A DNA stretch of 64,000 nt. Source: Actinomycetospora endophytica. GTDB lineage: Bacteria; Actinomycetota; Actinomycetes; Mycobacteriales; Pseudonocardiaceae. Below the pieces are notes generated by a model. It worked only from the letters and a program-made list of their open reading frames with translations. It was not told the DNA's origin and ran no database searches. Shown here piece by piece: positions 34,588-42,283 of this stretch (positions within the stretch are counted from its first letter, which is position 1; each line of letters opens with the position of its first letter). The stretch is taken from NCBI RefSeq assembly GCF_021026375.1, contig NZ_JAJNDB010000003.1, positions 62,001 to 126,000 on the forward strand. The letters are read 5' to 3'. A program made the translations under genes and the position numbers.

Positions 34588-35454
34588 TCACACCAGCGGC
34601 ATCCCGAGGCGACGCCGCGCGCGGACGTCGGCGAGATAGGCGTTGTAGGGGAAGCGGCGCAGCGGTCCCGGGAGGCGGGTCAGGACCGCGCCGATCCGGC
34701 GCATCGTCGTCTCGAAGCGCTCCTGGTCGGCGTCGGACCACTCGAGCCCCATCAGCGATCGGAACGGCTCGCGCAGGAAGCCCGTGGTCAGGAAGGCGTT
34801 CGCCCCCGCGGTGATCCGGAACGGACCGGGCAGGAAGTCGAGGTCGATCAGGCGCCACAGGTAGGTGCGCACGGTGTCGTCGAGGCGCACGTTCTCGAGT
34901 TCGCCGTCCCACCAGCGCTCGAACGCCGCGCGATCGTCCGGCCACTGCTCCGGCCGGACCTGCAGGCCGGTGCCCAGCGGGGCGCACTCCCGGTAGACGT
35001 CGTCGGGCAGCCACGCGCCGGGGCGGCCGTGCAGGAGCGCCCAGGTGTCCTCGAACGCGCGCAGGAGGCAACCGGCGACCCACATCTGCAGCTCGCGGTC
35101 GAACGCGTCGTAGGCGACCGGGCTGGACGCCGTCGAGCGCACCTGCGCGTGGGAGCGCCCGACCGCCCGCCGGTACGCGCGGATGTCGGGCTCGTCGCCG
35201 AGCATCGTCACGGACAGGTAGCTGCTCGTGGTCCGGAGACGGTGCCACGGGTGGAGCATGAGGTTGCCGGACTCGACGCGACTCTCCACCACGCCGTGCC
35301 CGACGCCGGGCCGGGCCAGCTGCATGATCACGTTCGCCGCGGCGGCCAGGGCCACCGCCGCCGTCACGGTGTCGGCCGCGCGGCGTGGCGTGCCGTCACG
35401 GGCGGGGTCGATCAGCACGGTGCCTCCCGGGTCGTCGCGTCCGGCCCCGATCAT
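34588..35454 (-). CDS. MpaB-like oxygenase (DUF2236)
   Basis: A 288-aa protein of the oxygenase MpaB/rubber-oxygenase-like DUF2236 family. Typical text: AAAANVIMQLARPGVGHGVVES, then PWHRLRTTSSYLSVTMLG, the VRSTASSPVAYDAFDRELQMWVAGCLLRAFEDTWALLHG region, where the family has its heme-associated Arg/Lys and His, and GPFRITAGANAFLTTGFLREPFRS. The family includes heme b latex-clearing proteins and many uncharacterised oxygenases. ATG 35454 has AGGA 6 nt upstream; a TTG at 35472 is in frame. It is the first gene of a two-gene unit with the amidohydrolase. Confidence 0.82.
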   Translation of the reverse strand: MIGAGRDDPGGTVLIDPARDGTPRRAADTVTAAVALAAAANVIMQLARPGVGHGVVESRVESGNLMLHPWHRLRTTSSYLSVTMLGDEPDIRAYRRAVGRSHAQVRSTASSPVAYDAFDRELQMWVAGCLLRAFEDTWALLHGRPGAWLPDDVYRECAPLGTGLQVRPEQWPDDRAAFERWWDGELENVRLDDTVRTYLWRLIDLDFLPGPFRITAGANAFLTTGFLREPFRSLMGLEWSDADQERFETTMRRIGAVLTRLPGPLRRFPYNAYLADVRARRRLGMPLV

Positions 35455-35459
35455 GCACG

Positions 35460-35478
35460 ATCCTATATTCAATAGGAT
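35460..35478. promoter_or_regulatory. Palindrome ATCCTATATTCAATAGGAT, candidate GntR operator
   Basis: Seven-bp perfect arms (ATCCTAT/ATAGGAT) around a 5-nt centre, AT-rich, lie between the divergent MpaB-like gene and the FadR-type GntR gene. TAGGAT in the right arm could be the regulator's own -10 region. Autoregulation plus control of the MpaB/amidohydrolase unit is the simplest reading. Confidence 0.6.
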
Positions 35479-35489
35479 ACGGTGACAGC

Positions 35490-36233
35490 ATGGTCGCGTC
35501 GTCGGGAACCTCGACAGGCGGGTCCTGGTCGCTCGGGGAGGCCCTCGCGCTCCCGGACCGCGTGGCGCTGCTGCTGCGGGACCGGATCCTCTCCGGGGAG
35601 CTGCCGCCGGGGACGTTCCTGCGCGTGGACCGCCTCGGCGAGGAGTTCGGGGTGAGCCAGACCCCGGTCCGCGAGGCGCTGCAGTCGCTCCGCGCGGACG
35701 ACATGGTGCGGGCGCTGCCGCGGCGCGGGTACGTGGTCGCGCCGATGGCCCGCGGCGACGTCGGGGATCTCTTCGCGGCGCAGGCCCATCTCACCGGGGA
35801 GCTCGCGGCCCGGGCGGCGGTCGCCGTCGGCCCGGCCGACCTGACGGCGCTGCGGGAGCACGACGGCGAGGTCGGTCGGCTCGTCGAGGTGTGTGACGCG
35901 CATGGTGCTGACGACGAGGAGGGTGCTGATGACGAGGACGGCCTCGCGCTGGCCCACGCCGAGCACGAGTTCCACGCCGCGGTGAACCGGGCCGCGGCCT
36001 CGCGCAAGCTGGCCTGGCTCGCCGGCTGCGCCGAGCGTTACCTGCCACCGCGCTTCTACACGGCGAGCGCGGCCTGGCGCTCGGCCACGCGGCGCTCGCA
36101 CTCCGACCTGCTCGACGCGCTCGCGGCCGGCGACGCCGAACGCGCCCGCGACGTCATGTCCCGTCACGTCCTCGACGGCCGTGACCTGCTGCTCGCCCAC
36201 CTGGATCAGAAGGGCTTCTTCGAAGCCATGTGA
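35490..36233 (+). CDS. GntR-family transcriptional regulator, FCD domain
   Basis: A 247-aa regulator. The winged helix-turn-helix is at residues about 20-85 (VALLLRDRILSGELPPGTFLRVDRLGEEFGVSQTPVREALQSLRADDMVRALPRRGYVVAPM), with the GntR hallmark SQTPVREAL. An FCD ligand-binding domain follows, with EHEFHAAVNRAAASRKL and HSDLLDALAAGDAERARDVMSRHV; the His residues probably bind a metal and an acid ligand. An acidic run (DDEEGADDED) near residue 135 is a small insertion. It is divergent from the MpaB/amidohydrolase unit across a palindrome. The last codon and the stop (ATG TGA) lie inside a 46-bp palindrome. Confidence 0.92.
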   Translation: MVASSGTSTGGSWSLGEALALPDRVALLLRDRILSGELPPGTFLRVDRLGEEFGVSQTPVREALQSLRADDMVRALPRRGYVVAPMARGDVGDLFAAQAHLTGELAARAAVAVGPADLTALREHDGEVGRLVEVCDAHGADDEEGADDEDGLALAHAEHEFHAAVNRAAASRKLAWLAGCAERYLPPRFYTASAAWRSATRRSHSDLLDALAAGDAERARDVMSRHVLDGRDLLLAHLDQKGFFEAM

Positions 36234-36272
36234 ATGGATTCGGTCGTCTGGACGACCACATTCGTTCACATC
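36227..36272. repeat. 46-bp imperfect palindrome, copy 1
   Basis: Two 22-nt arms flank a TG centre: the left arm begins CATGTGAATGGATTCGGTCG, and the right arm contains CGACCACATTCGTTCACAT. The inner 7 bp (GGTCGTC/GACGACC) are perfect; of the 20 arm pairs nearest the centre, 16 are Watson-Crick and two more would be G-U in RNA. The GntR stop codon occupies positions 5-7. Geometry and sequence match copy 2 at 45656-45701. Confidence 0.7.
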
Positions 36273-36286
36273 CGAAAGGAGAGACC

Positions 36287-37423
36287 ATGCCCGTGACGCT
36301 CACCGAGGAGCAGGACGCCCTCGCCGCCGCGATCGGCGAGTTCGCCCGCCGGGAGATCCCGGACAAGGAGACGCGCGACCGCCTGACCGCGGACGGCCCG
36401 CACAGCGACGAGATCTACCGCAAGATGGCCGACCTCGGCTGGCTCGGCATCGCGCTGCCGGAGGCCTACGGCGGGGCCGACGGATCGATGACCGACCTGC
36501 TCGTCTTCCTCGAGGAGACCGCCTACCAGCAGGCGCCGATCGGCGGGTTCGGCACCACGATCATCACCGCGGAGGCGATCAAGAAGTTCGGCTCCGAGTC
36601 CCAGAAGCAGGAGCTGCTCGGCGGGATGATCCGCGGCGACGTCCTGGCGATCTCGATGTCCGAGCCGGGCGCCGGGTCCGACGTCGGCGGCCTGACCTGC
36701 AAGGCGACCAAGACCGAGGACGGCTGGCTCGTCGAGGGCCAGAAGACCTGGTGCTCGAACGCCCACATCGCCTCGCACATCCTGCTGGTGGCGCGGACCT
36801 CCACCGAGGGCGGCAAGCACGACGGCCTGACGATGCTCGTCGTCCCCACCGACGTCGAGGGCCTCGAGATCCGCGGGATCGAGACGATGGGCGGCAAGGA
36901 GGTCAACGACCTCTACTTCACGAACTGCCGCCTGCCGTTCGACGCCGTCGTCGGGACCGAGGGGCAGGGTTGGCGCCAGCTCATGGCCGGGCTGAACCTG
37001 GAGCGGATGATCCTCGCGGGTCTCATGCTCGGGCTCGGGCGCCGCGCGTTCGACGACACGCTGGCCTACGTCAAGGAGCGCGAGCAGTTCGGGCGCCCGG
37101 TCGGCAGCTTCCAGGCGATGCGCCACCGGATCGCCGACAACGCGACCGAGCTGGCCGCGACGAAGCTGCTCGTGCACGACACCGCCCGCACCATCGACGC
37201 GAACCCGACGGCGCTGTTCCCGAAGGAGGCGTCGATGGCGAAGCTCAAGGCCACCGAGCTGGCCAAGCACCTCTCGCTCGAGGGGATGCAGATGCTCGGC
37301 GGCTACGGCTACGCCACCGAGTACGGGATGGAGCGGCTGCTGCGCCAGTCGGTCGTCTCGACGGTGTACGGCGGCACCAGCGAGATCCAGCGCGACATCA
37401 TCGGGAAGACGTTGGGCCTGTAG
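36287..37423 (+). CDS. Acyl-CoA dehydrogenase
   Basis: A 378-aa flavoprotein dehydrogenase. MTEEQ-like N terminus (VTLTEEQDALAAAIGEFARRE), ISMSEPGAGSDVGGLTCKATKTEDGWLVEGQKTWCSNAHIA (FAD/CoA motif), RMILAGLMLGLGRRAFDDTLAYVKEREQFGRPVGSFQAMRH (typical REQFGRP block), QMLGGYGYATEYGMERLLR and VYGGTSEIQRDIIGKTLGL. The length fits the family. ATG 36287 has AAAGGAG 7 nt upstream. It directly follows copy 1 of the 46-bp palindrome, which could control it. Substrate chain length is not readable. The adjacent FadR-type gene may regulate it. Confidence 0.93.
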   Translation: MPVTLTEEQDALAAAIGEFARREIPDKETRDRLTADGPHSDEIYRKMADLGWLGIALPEAYGGADGSMTDLLVFLEETAYQQAPIGGFGTTIITAEAIKKFGSESQKQELLGGMIRGDVLAISMSEPGAGSDVGGLTCKATKTEDGWLVEGQKTWCSNAHIASHILLVARTSTEGGKHDGLTMLVVPTDVEGLEIRGIETMGGKEVNDLYFTNCRLPFDAVVGTEGQGWRQLMAGLNLERMILAGLMLGLGRRAFDDTLAYVKEREQFGRPVGSFQAMRHRIADNATELAATKLLVHDTARTIDANPTALFPKEASMAKLKATELAKHLSLEGMQMLGGYGYATEYGMERLLRQSVVSTVYGGTSEIQRDIIGKTLGL

Positions 37424-37438
37424 CGGAAGCGGGTCGCC

Positions 37439-38116
37439 TCAGCCCGAAGCAACCCCGTTCCGCCACGCCCACGCGACCAGCGCCGGCCGTCCCTCCACGC
37501 CCAGCTTGGAGATCAGGTGGTTGACGTGGGTCTTCACCGTCGCCTCGCTGACGAAGAGCTTCGAGGCCACCTGCTGGTTCGACAGGCCCTGGGCGACGAG
37601 CCGCAGGGTGTCGACCTCGCGGGCGGTGAGGCCCTCGGGCAGGTCGGGTTCCGGGGTCGGACCGGGCGCCACGGCGGGAGCCCCGGCCAGGTCGACGAGG
37701 CGCCGCTGCACCGCCGAGTCGAGCACCGACCCGCCCGCGGCGACGGTGCGGATCGCGGAGAGCAGCGCCTCGCCGGTCGTGTCCTTGGTCAGGTAGCCGG
37801 CGGCGCCCGCCCGCAGGGCCGGGAGCACGGCGTCGTCGTCGGCGAACGTCGTCAGGATCAGCACCCGGACCTCGGGGGCGTCGCGGCGGACCGCGGCGGT
37901 CACCTCGCTGCCGTCGAGGCCGGGCATCCGGAGATCCACGAGCGCCACGTCCGGGCGCTCGGCGAGCACGACCTCCACCGCGCGGGTCCCGTCGGCCGCG
38001 GTGGCGACGACCTCGAGATCGTCGGCGGCCGAGAGCAGCATGGCGAGGCCGTCGCGCACGACGGCCTGGTCGTCGGCGAGCACGACGCGGACGGGGGTCG
38101 ACGACGGCGGGGTCAC
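37439..38116 (-). CDS. NarL/LuxR-type response regulator
   Basis: A 225-aa two-component regulator. Receiver domain (residues 9-125): VRVVLADDQAVVRDGLAML with the acidic pair, VALVDLRMPGLDG with the phospho-acceptor Asp, ILTTFADDD and GYLTKDTTGEAL (Lys). LuxR-type helix-turn-helix near the C terminus: LTAREVDTLRLVAQGLSNQQVASKLFVSEATVKTHVNHLISKLG. GTG 38116 lies 5 nt after the kinase stop. The kinase and regulator form one operon, typical of NarL-class pairs. Target genes are unknown. Confidence 0.94.
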   Translation of the reverse strand: MTPPSSTPVRVVLADDQAVVRDGLAMLLSAADDLEVVATAADGTRAVEVVLAERPDVALVDLRMPGLDGSEVTAAVRRDAPEVRVLILTTFADDDAVLPALRAGAAGYLTKDTTGEALLSAIRTVAAGGSVLDSAVQRRLVDLAGAPAVAPGPTPEPDLPEGLTAREVDTLRLVAQGLSNQQVASKLFVSEATVKTHVNHLISKLGVEGRPALVAWAWRNGVASG

Positions 38117-38121
38117 GGTGA

Positions 38122-39396
38122 TCAGCCTGCCGGATGCCCCGCGGGGACGGGCACCGGGACGTGCAGGCTCACCCGCCAGCCGTCGCCGTCCGGCCCGGCG
38201 TCGAGGGTGGCGCCGACGAGGGCCGCACGTTCGCGCAGCCCGACCAGGCCCCGCCCGCCGCCGACGTCGCCGCGGGCCCGGGCGGGCCCCGGTTCCGACC
38301 CCGGCCCCTCGTTCGCCACCCGGACCTCGACGGCGTCGCCGACGTCGAGCGTGATCGTCACCGGGGCGTCGGGCGCGTGCCGGCCGGCGTTGGTGAGCGC
38401 CTCGCGGACCGTCGCGAACACCGTCTCCCGGATCGACGGCGCGAGCGCGTCCGGATCGCCCGAGACGGTCAGGGTGGCGCCGTGCTCGTCGGCGAGCGCG
38501 GCGAGGTCGGCGGCGCCGGGCGCGGGCCGCGGGGAGTCCTCGCGCAGGGCGGCGACCGCCTCCTTGGCCTCGGCGAGCCCGGTGCGGGCGAGGTCCGCGG
38601 CCTTGTCGACCGAGCCGATCACCGGGTCGTCGGGACCCAGCCGCTTCGCCGCGACCGCGCGGATGCCCTGCAGGTGCAGCGACAGGCCGGAGAGGGTGTG
38701 GGCGAGGACGTCGTGCAGGTCGCGGGCGATCCGCGCGCGCTCCTCGCCCGCCGCGGCGGCCAGCTCGACCTCGCGCAGCGCGTCCCGCTCGACGAGCAGC
38801 GCCGTGACGCGGGCGTGCTCGCGGTGCAGGCGGGCCCGGTCGAGCGAGCGTGAGGCGAGGGCGGGAACCGCCAGGCCGACGAGCAACGACCACGGCGACC
38901 CGGTGGCATGGCTGAACGCGACGCCGGCGGCGATCCCGGCGACGATCGAGAACCCCCAGATGAGCCGGGGGTCGATGACGAGGCGGCCGATCAGCGCCCC
39001 GCCGACGAGGGCCGTGGCCCACCCCGCGCCCTGCGGGACCAGCAGCGTCGCGATCAACCCGCCGAGGGCGCAGAGCGACAGCATCACGGTGCGCCACCGC
39101 TCGCCGTCGCCGGTGACCGACGGGATGCGCGGGTCGCGCGCCGCGACGACCGCGCAGGCCGCGCCGAGCAGCACGACGACGGCGGCCACGATCGCGCGGC
39201 CCGTCAACGGCCAGATCGTCCCGGCGACGACGGCGAGCCAGAGCAGCGGCCGGCCGGTCTGCGCGAGGCGGGCGCGGGTCGACGCGGTGCGCGGGGTCGG
39301 CACACCCGCCGTCTGGTAGGCGGGCCGCGGGGCGGGCTCCGGGGACACGCCGCCCGCAGTCTCGCCCGTTCTCCCGGGGCCGGTCCGCGTGGTCAC
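38122..39396 (-). CDS. Sensor histidine kinase, HisKA_3 type
   Basis: A 424-aa sensor kinase. The N-terminal third has about five membrane helices (LLWLAVVAGTIWPLTG, AAVVVLLGAACAVVAAR, VMLSLCALGGLIATLL and others). The HisKA_3 dimerisation box ERARIARDLHDVLAHTLSGLSLHLQGIRAVA carries the phospho-His (LHD), and the ATPase domain has REALTNAGRHAPDAPVTITLD (N box) and GGGRGLVGLRERAALVGATLDAG (G box). It phosphorylates the NarL-type partner encoded next. GTG 39396 is 7 nt after CAGACT, suggesting a leaderless message. The signal is unknown; the membrane-only sensor suggests an envelope stress or ligand. Confidence 0.93.
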   Translation of the reverse strand: MTTRTGPGRTGETAGGVSPEPAPRPAYQTAGVPTPRTASTRARLAQTGRPLLWLAVVAGTIWPLTGRAIVAAVVVLLGAACAVVAARDPRIPSVTGDGERWRTVMLSLCALGGLIATLLVPQGAGWATALVGGALIGRLVIDPRLIWGFSIVAGIAAGVAFSHATGSPWSLLVGLAVPALASRSLDRARLHREHARVTALLVERDALREVELAAAAGEERARIARDLHDVLAHTLSGLSLHLQGIRAVAAKRLGPDDPVIGSVDKAADLARTGLAEAKEAVAALREDSPRPAPGAADLAALADEHGATLTVSGDPDALAPSIRETVFATVREALTNAGRHAPDAPVTITLDVGDAVEVRVANEGPGSEPGPARARGDVGGGRGLVGLRERAALVGATLDAGPDGDGWRVSLHVPVPVPAGHPAG

Positions 39397-39542
39397 GCCG
39401 TCGAGTCTGGACCTGCACCCGCCGTCGCACACCCGTCCTCCACCCCGTCTCCACCCGCGGGTGGACGCCCGCGCGTCCCGCGGTGACGAGTCTGGATCTC
39501 GTCCGGGCCGCGGGGCCCGGGGACGCGGGGAGGGCGAGGGCG

Positions 39543-40037
39543 ATGAGCGGGACGCTGCAGGTGATCGTGGGGATCGCGGTGCTGGGCTGGATCCTCTACA
39601 ACCAGCTGCGGGTGCGGCAGTTCTCGCCGCGCCGGCTGCGGCTGGCCGGGATCCTCGGGGTCGTCGGTCTCGTCGAGATCGCCTCCACGGCCGGGGCACA
39701 CCCGGTGTCGGTGGTCGGTTGGACGCTGCTGACCACGGGGCTGGTGGTCGGCGCGGCGCTCGGCCTGCTGCGGGCGGCCACCGTGAAGCTCTGGGTGCGC
39801 GACGGCGTCGTCTACACCCAGGGCCATGCGATGACGGCGGCGCTGTGGATCGTCGGGATCGGGGTGCACATCGGTCTCGACGTCCTCGCCCGCGTGATCG
39901 CCCCCTCCGCGGACGCGGTGAACGCCTCGAGCGTGCTGCTGTTCATCGCGGTCAGCCTCGGCGTCCAGGGCCTCATGACGATGCGCCGGGTGCAGTCGCT
40001 GCCGGGCGCGCCGGTGATGGCCGGGGTGCGCTCGTGA
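39543..40037 (+). CDS. DUF1453/CcdC-like membrane protein
   Basis: A 164-aa protein with four hydrophobic helices. IAVLGWILYNQLRVRQFSPRRLRLAGILGVVGLVEI and LGLLRAATVKLWVRDGVVYTQGHAMTAALWIVGIGVHIG follow the CcdC/DUF1453 layout. ATG 39543 has GGGGAGGG about 9 nt upstream. Its stop overlaps the start of the next gene (GTGA), so it is cotranslated with the methyltransferase-like membrane protein. Function unknown; divergent from the sensor kinase, it could be a target of the two-component pair. Confidence 0.72.
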   Translation: MSGTLQVIVGIAVLGWILYNQLRVRQFSPRRLRLAGILGVVGLVEIASTAGAHPVSVVGWTLLTTGLVVGAALGLLRAATVKLWVRDGVVYTQGHAMTAALWIVGIGVHIGLDVLARVIAPSADAVNASSVLLFIAVSLGVQGLMTMRRVQSLPGAPVMAGVRS

Positions 40038-40681
40038 GCGCCGGGGGAGCGGCCGTCCTCGCGCTGGCCGGGGCGTGGTTGACCGGCGAGGTCGTGCTGC
40101 AGGCCTGGCAGTGGCACCGGGGTCGTGGGGGTGGCCGGTCGGAGTGGGCGAGCCTCGTCGTGCTGGTCCTGGTCGGGTTCGCGTGCGGACCGGCCGCGGG
40201 TCCCTTCCAGGGGTTCCTGGTGCTCCCGCGGCCGGTGGCGCTGTGGGTCGGGCTCGCGATCGCCCTCGTCGGGATCACGTTCCGGTTCGCCTCGATCATC
40301 GTGCTCGGGCGGTTCTTCCGGGGCGTCGTGACCATCCAGGCCGACCACGAGGTGGTGCGACGCGGGCCGTACCGGGTGATCCGGCACCCGTCGTACCTGG
40401 GCGCGCTGGTCGGCGTGCTCGGGTTCGGCCTCACCGGCGGCAGCGTCGCGGCGGCGCTGGTCATGACCGCCGTCGTCGGGATCGGTCTCGGCTACCGGAT
40501 CGCGGTCGAGGAGCGGGCGCTGCGGGCCGGGCTCGGCGCGGCCTACGAGCAGTACGCGGCGACGACGGGCCGGCTGCTGCCGCGGTTCCGTCGCCCGGTC
40601 GCCCCGTCGCCGACGGGGACGGGGCGATCGGATTCGTCCAAGCCGGCGGCCCCCGTCGTCGGGAACCCTGATCGGCCATGA
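40034..40681 (+). CDS. Isoprenylcysteine-methyltransferase-like membrane protein
   Basis: A 215-aa protein with about five helices and the ICMT/phospholipid-methyltransferase signature VVRRGPYRVIRHPSYLGALVGVLG followed by the conserved EERALRAGLGAAYEQYAATTGRLLP C-terminal block. Such bacterial proteins methylate lipids or carboxylates with S-adenosylmethionine in the membrane. The GTG start overlaps the upstream stop; its own stop overlaps the next ATG (ATGA). It is part of a run of coupled genes with the DUF1453-like and VOC proteins. Substrate unknown. Confidence 0.87.
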   Translation: MSAGGAAVLALAGAWLTGEVVLQAWQWHRGRGGGRSEWASLVVLVLVGFACGPAAGPFQGFLVLPRPVALWVGLAIALVGITFRFASIIVLGRFFRGVVTIQADHEVVRRGPYRVIRHPSYLGALVGVLGFGLTGGSVAAALVMTAVVGIGLGYRIAVEERALRAGLGAAYEQYAATTGRLLPRFRRPVAPSPTGTGRSDSSKPAAPVVGNPDRP

Positions 40682-41049
40682 GCCCCACACCGGTCCGGCG
40701 CGTCGTCGCGAACCTGTCCGTCACCGACCCCGCCGTCGACACCCCGTTCTGGACCGGCCTCCTCGGGCTGGAGACGGCGATGGACCAGGGCTGGGTGGTC
40801 AACCACCGCGCGGCCGACGTGACGATGCCGGTCCAGGTCCAGCTGGTCTCCCGGGACGCGACGGCACCGGTCGAGGCGGCGGTCTCGGTGGACGTCGGGA
40901 CCCCGGAGACCGTGGACGAGCTGCACGCCCGGGCCGTGGCCGACGGTCTGCGCGTCGAGCATCCGCCGACCGACGAGCCGTGGGGCGTGCGGCGGTTCTT
41001 CGTCCGCACCCCGGGCGGGGTCGTGGTGAACGTCGTCGCCCACCGGTGA
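40678..41049 (+). CDS. VOC (glyoxalase-like) family protein, second copy
   Basis: A 123-aa VOC protein. VRRVVANLSVTDPAVDTPFWTGLLGLETAMDQGW begins it and EPWGVRRFFVRTPGGVVVNVVAHR ends it. It is a paralogue of the VOC protein at 1647-2000; their last 25 residues are nearly the same, and the DNA is almost identical over about 30 bp there. ATG 40678 overlaps the methyltransferase stop, so it may be made with that enzyme. Function unknown. Confidence 0.88.
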   Translation: MSPTPVRRVVANLSVTDPAVDTPFWTGLLGLETAMDQGWVVNHRAADVTMPVQVQLVSRDATAPVEAAVSVDVGTPETVDELHARAVADGLRVEHPPTDEPWGVRRFFVRTPGGVVVNVVAHR

Positions 41050-41061
41050 TCTCATGGCCGC

Positions 41062-41799
41062 GTGCGCACACTGATCACCGGCGCGAGCTCGGGGCTGGGC
41101 GAGGGCATGGCGCGTGCGTTCGCCGCCCGCGGCCACGACCTCGCCCTCGTCGCCCGCCGCACCGACCGCCTCGACGCCCTCGCGGCCGAGCTGACCGCCC
41201 GCCCGGGCGGACCACGGGTGGAGACGGCGGCTCTCGACGTCACCGACGACGACGCGGTCGCGGCCGTCTTCTCCCGGATGCGCGAGGAGCTCGGCGGACT
41301 CGACCGCGTCGTGGTCAACGCGGGGATCGGCAACGGCCGCCCGGTCGGCAGCGGGAAGCCGGACGCCAACCTGGCGACCGCCCGGACGAACTTCGTCGCC
41401 GCGCTCGCCCAGTGCGAGGCCGCCATGGAGATCTTCCGGGAGCAGGGGTCCGGGCACCTCGTCGTCATCTCCTCGGTCGCCGCCGACCGCGGGCTGCGTG
41501 GGTCGGCGACCGTGTACTCGGCGACGAAGGCCGGGCTCTCGACGCTGGCCGAGGGCATCCGCTCCGACGTCGCGGGCACCGCCATCGACGTCACCACGAT
41601 CGCGCCCGGCTTCATCCGCACCGACCTCAACGAGGGCATGTCGATGCCGTTCGCGGTCGACGGGCCGACCGGGGTCCGCGCGCTGGTGGAGGCCATCGAG
41701 CGCCGTCCCGCCCACGCCTACGTCCCGCGCTGGCCGTGGTCGCTGCTCGGGCCGGCGCTGCGGCTGCTGCCGATGCCGGTGGTGCGGGCGCTCACCTAA
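41062..41799 (+). CDS. Short-chain dehydrogenase/reductase
   Basis: A 245-aa SDR. It starts at GTG 41062 with the Rossmann motif TLITGASSGLGEGMARAFAARG, then VVVNAGIGNGRPVG (NAG), VVISSVAADRGLRGSATVYSATKAGLSTLAEGI (Ser, Tyr-x-x-x-Lys) and a hydrophobic C terminus RWPWSLLGPALRLLPMPVV, which may contact the membrane, as in some lipid-modifying SDRs. It is 12 nt after the VOC gene. Substrate unknown. Confidence 0.9.
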   Translation: MRTLITGASSGLGEGMARAFAARGHDLALVARRTDRLDALAAELTARPGGPRVETAALDVTDDDAVAAVFSRMREELGGLDRVVVNAGIGNGRPVGSGKPDANLATARTNFVAALAQCEAAMEIFREQGSGHLVVISSVAADRGLRGSATVYSATKAGLSTLAEGIRSDVAGTAIDVTTIAPGFIRTDLNEGMSMPFAVDGPTGVRALVEAIERRPAHAYVPRWPWSLLGPALRLLPMPVVRALT

Positions 41800-41830
41800 C
41801 GCGCTGGACCATCGCGACTAGGCTGGACGC

Positions 41831-42283
41831 GTGCTCAAGGACAGGCTGCGCAGCGACCTCACCACCGCGATGAAGGCCCGTGACCAGGTGCGGGTCGCGA
41901 CGCTGCGGATGGCGCTGACGGCGGTGTCGAACGCCGAGACCTCGGGTGACGCCCACCACGACCTCTCCGACGACGACGTCCTCGGCGTGCTGACCCGCGA
42001 GACCAAGAAGCGCCGGGAGTCGGCCGAGGCGTTCGACGGGGCCGGGCGCGCCGAGCTCGCCGAGCGGGAGCGGGCCGAGGAGCAGGTCCTCGCCGAGTAC
42101 CTGCCGCAGCCGCTGACCGACGACGAGCTCACCGCGCTGGTGTCCGCCGCGATCACCGAGACCGGTGCGGAGGGGCCCCGTCAGATGGGCCAGGTGATGA
42201 AGGTCGTCCAGCCTCAGGTCGGGTCGCGCGCGGACGGCAAGCGGGTGTCGACCGAGGTGAAGCGGCAGCTGTCCGGGAGCTAG
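41831..42283 (+). CDS. GatB/YqeY domain protein
   Basis: A 150-aa protein of the YqeY family. LKDRLRSDLTTAMKARDQVRVATLRMALTAVSNAE and ERAEEQVLAEYLPQPLTDDELTALVSAAI and QMGQVMKVVQPQVGSRADGKRVSTEVKRQL are diagnostic. It resembles the tail of GatB and may bind tRNA; its role is not established. GTG 41831 lies just after TAGGCT, suggesting a leaderless message. The stop is shared in a CTAG with the convergent TauE gene. Confidence 0.92.
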   Translation: MLKDRLRSDLTTAMKARDQVRVATLRMALTAVSNAETSGDAHHDLSDDDVLGVLTRETKKRRESAEAFDGAGRAELAERERAEEQVLAEYLPQPLTDDELTALVSAAITETGAEGPRQMGQVMKVVQPQVGSRADGKRVSTEVKRQLSGS

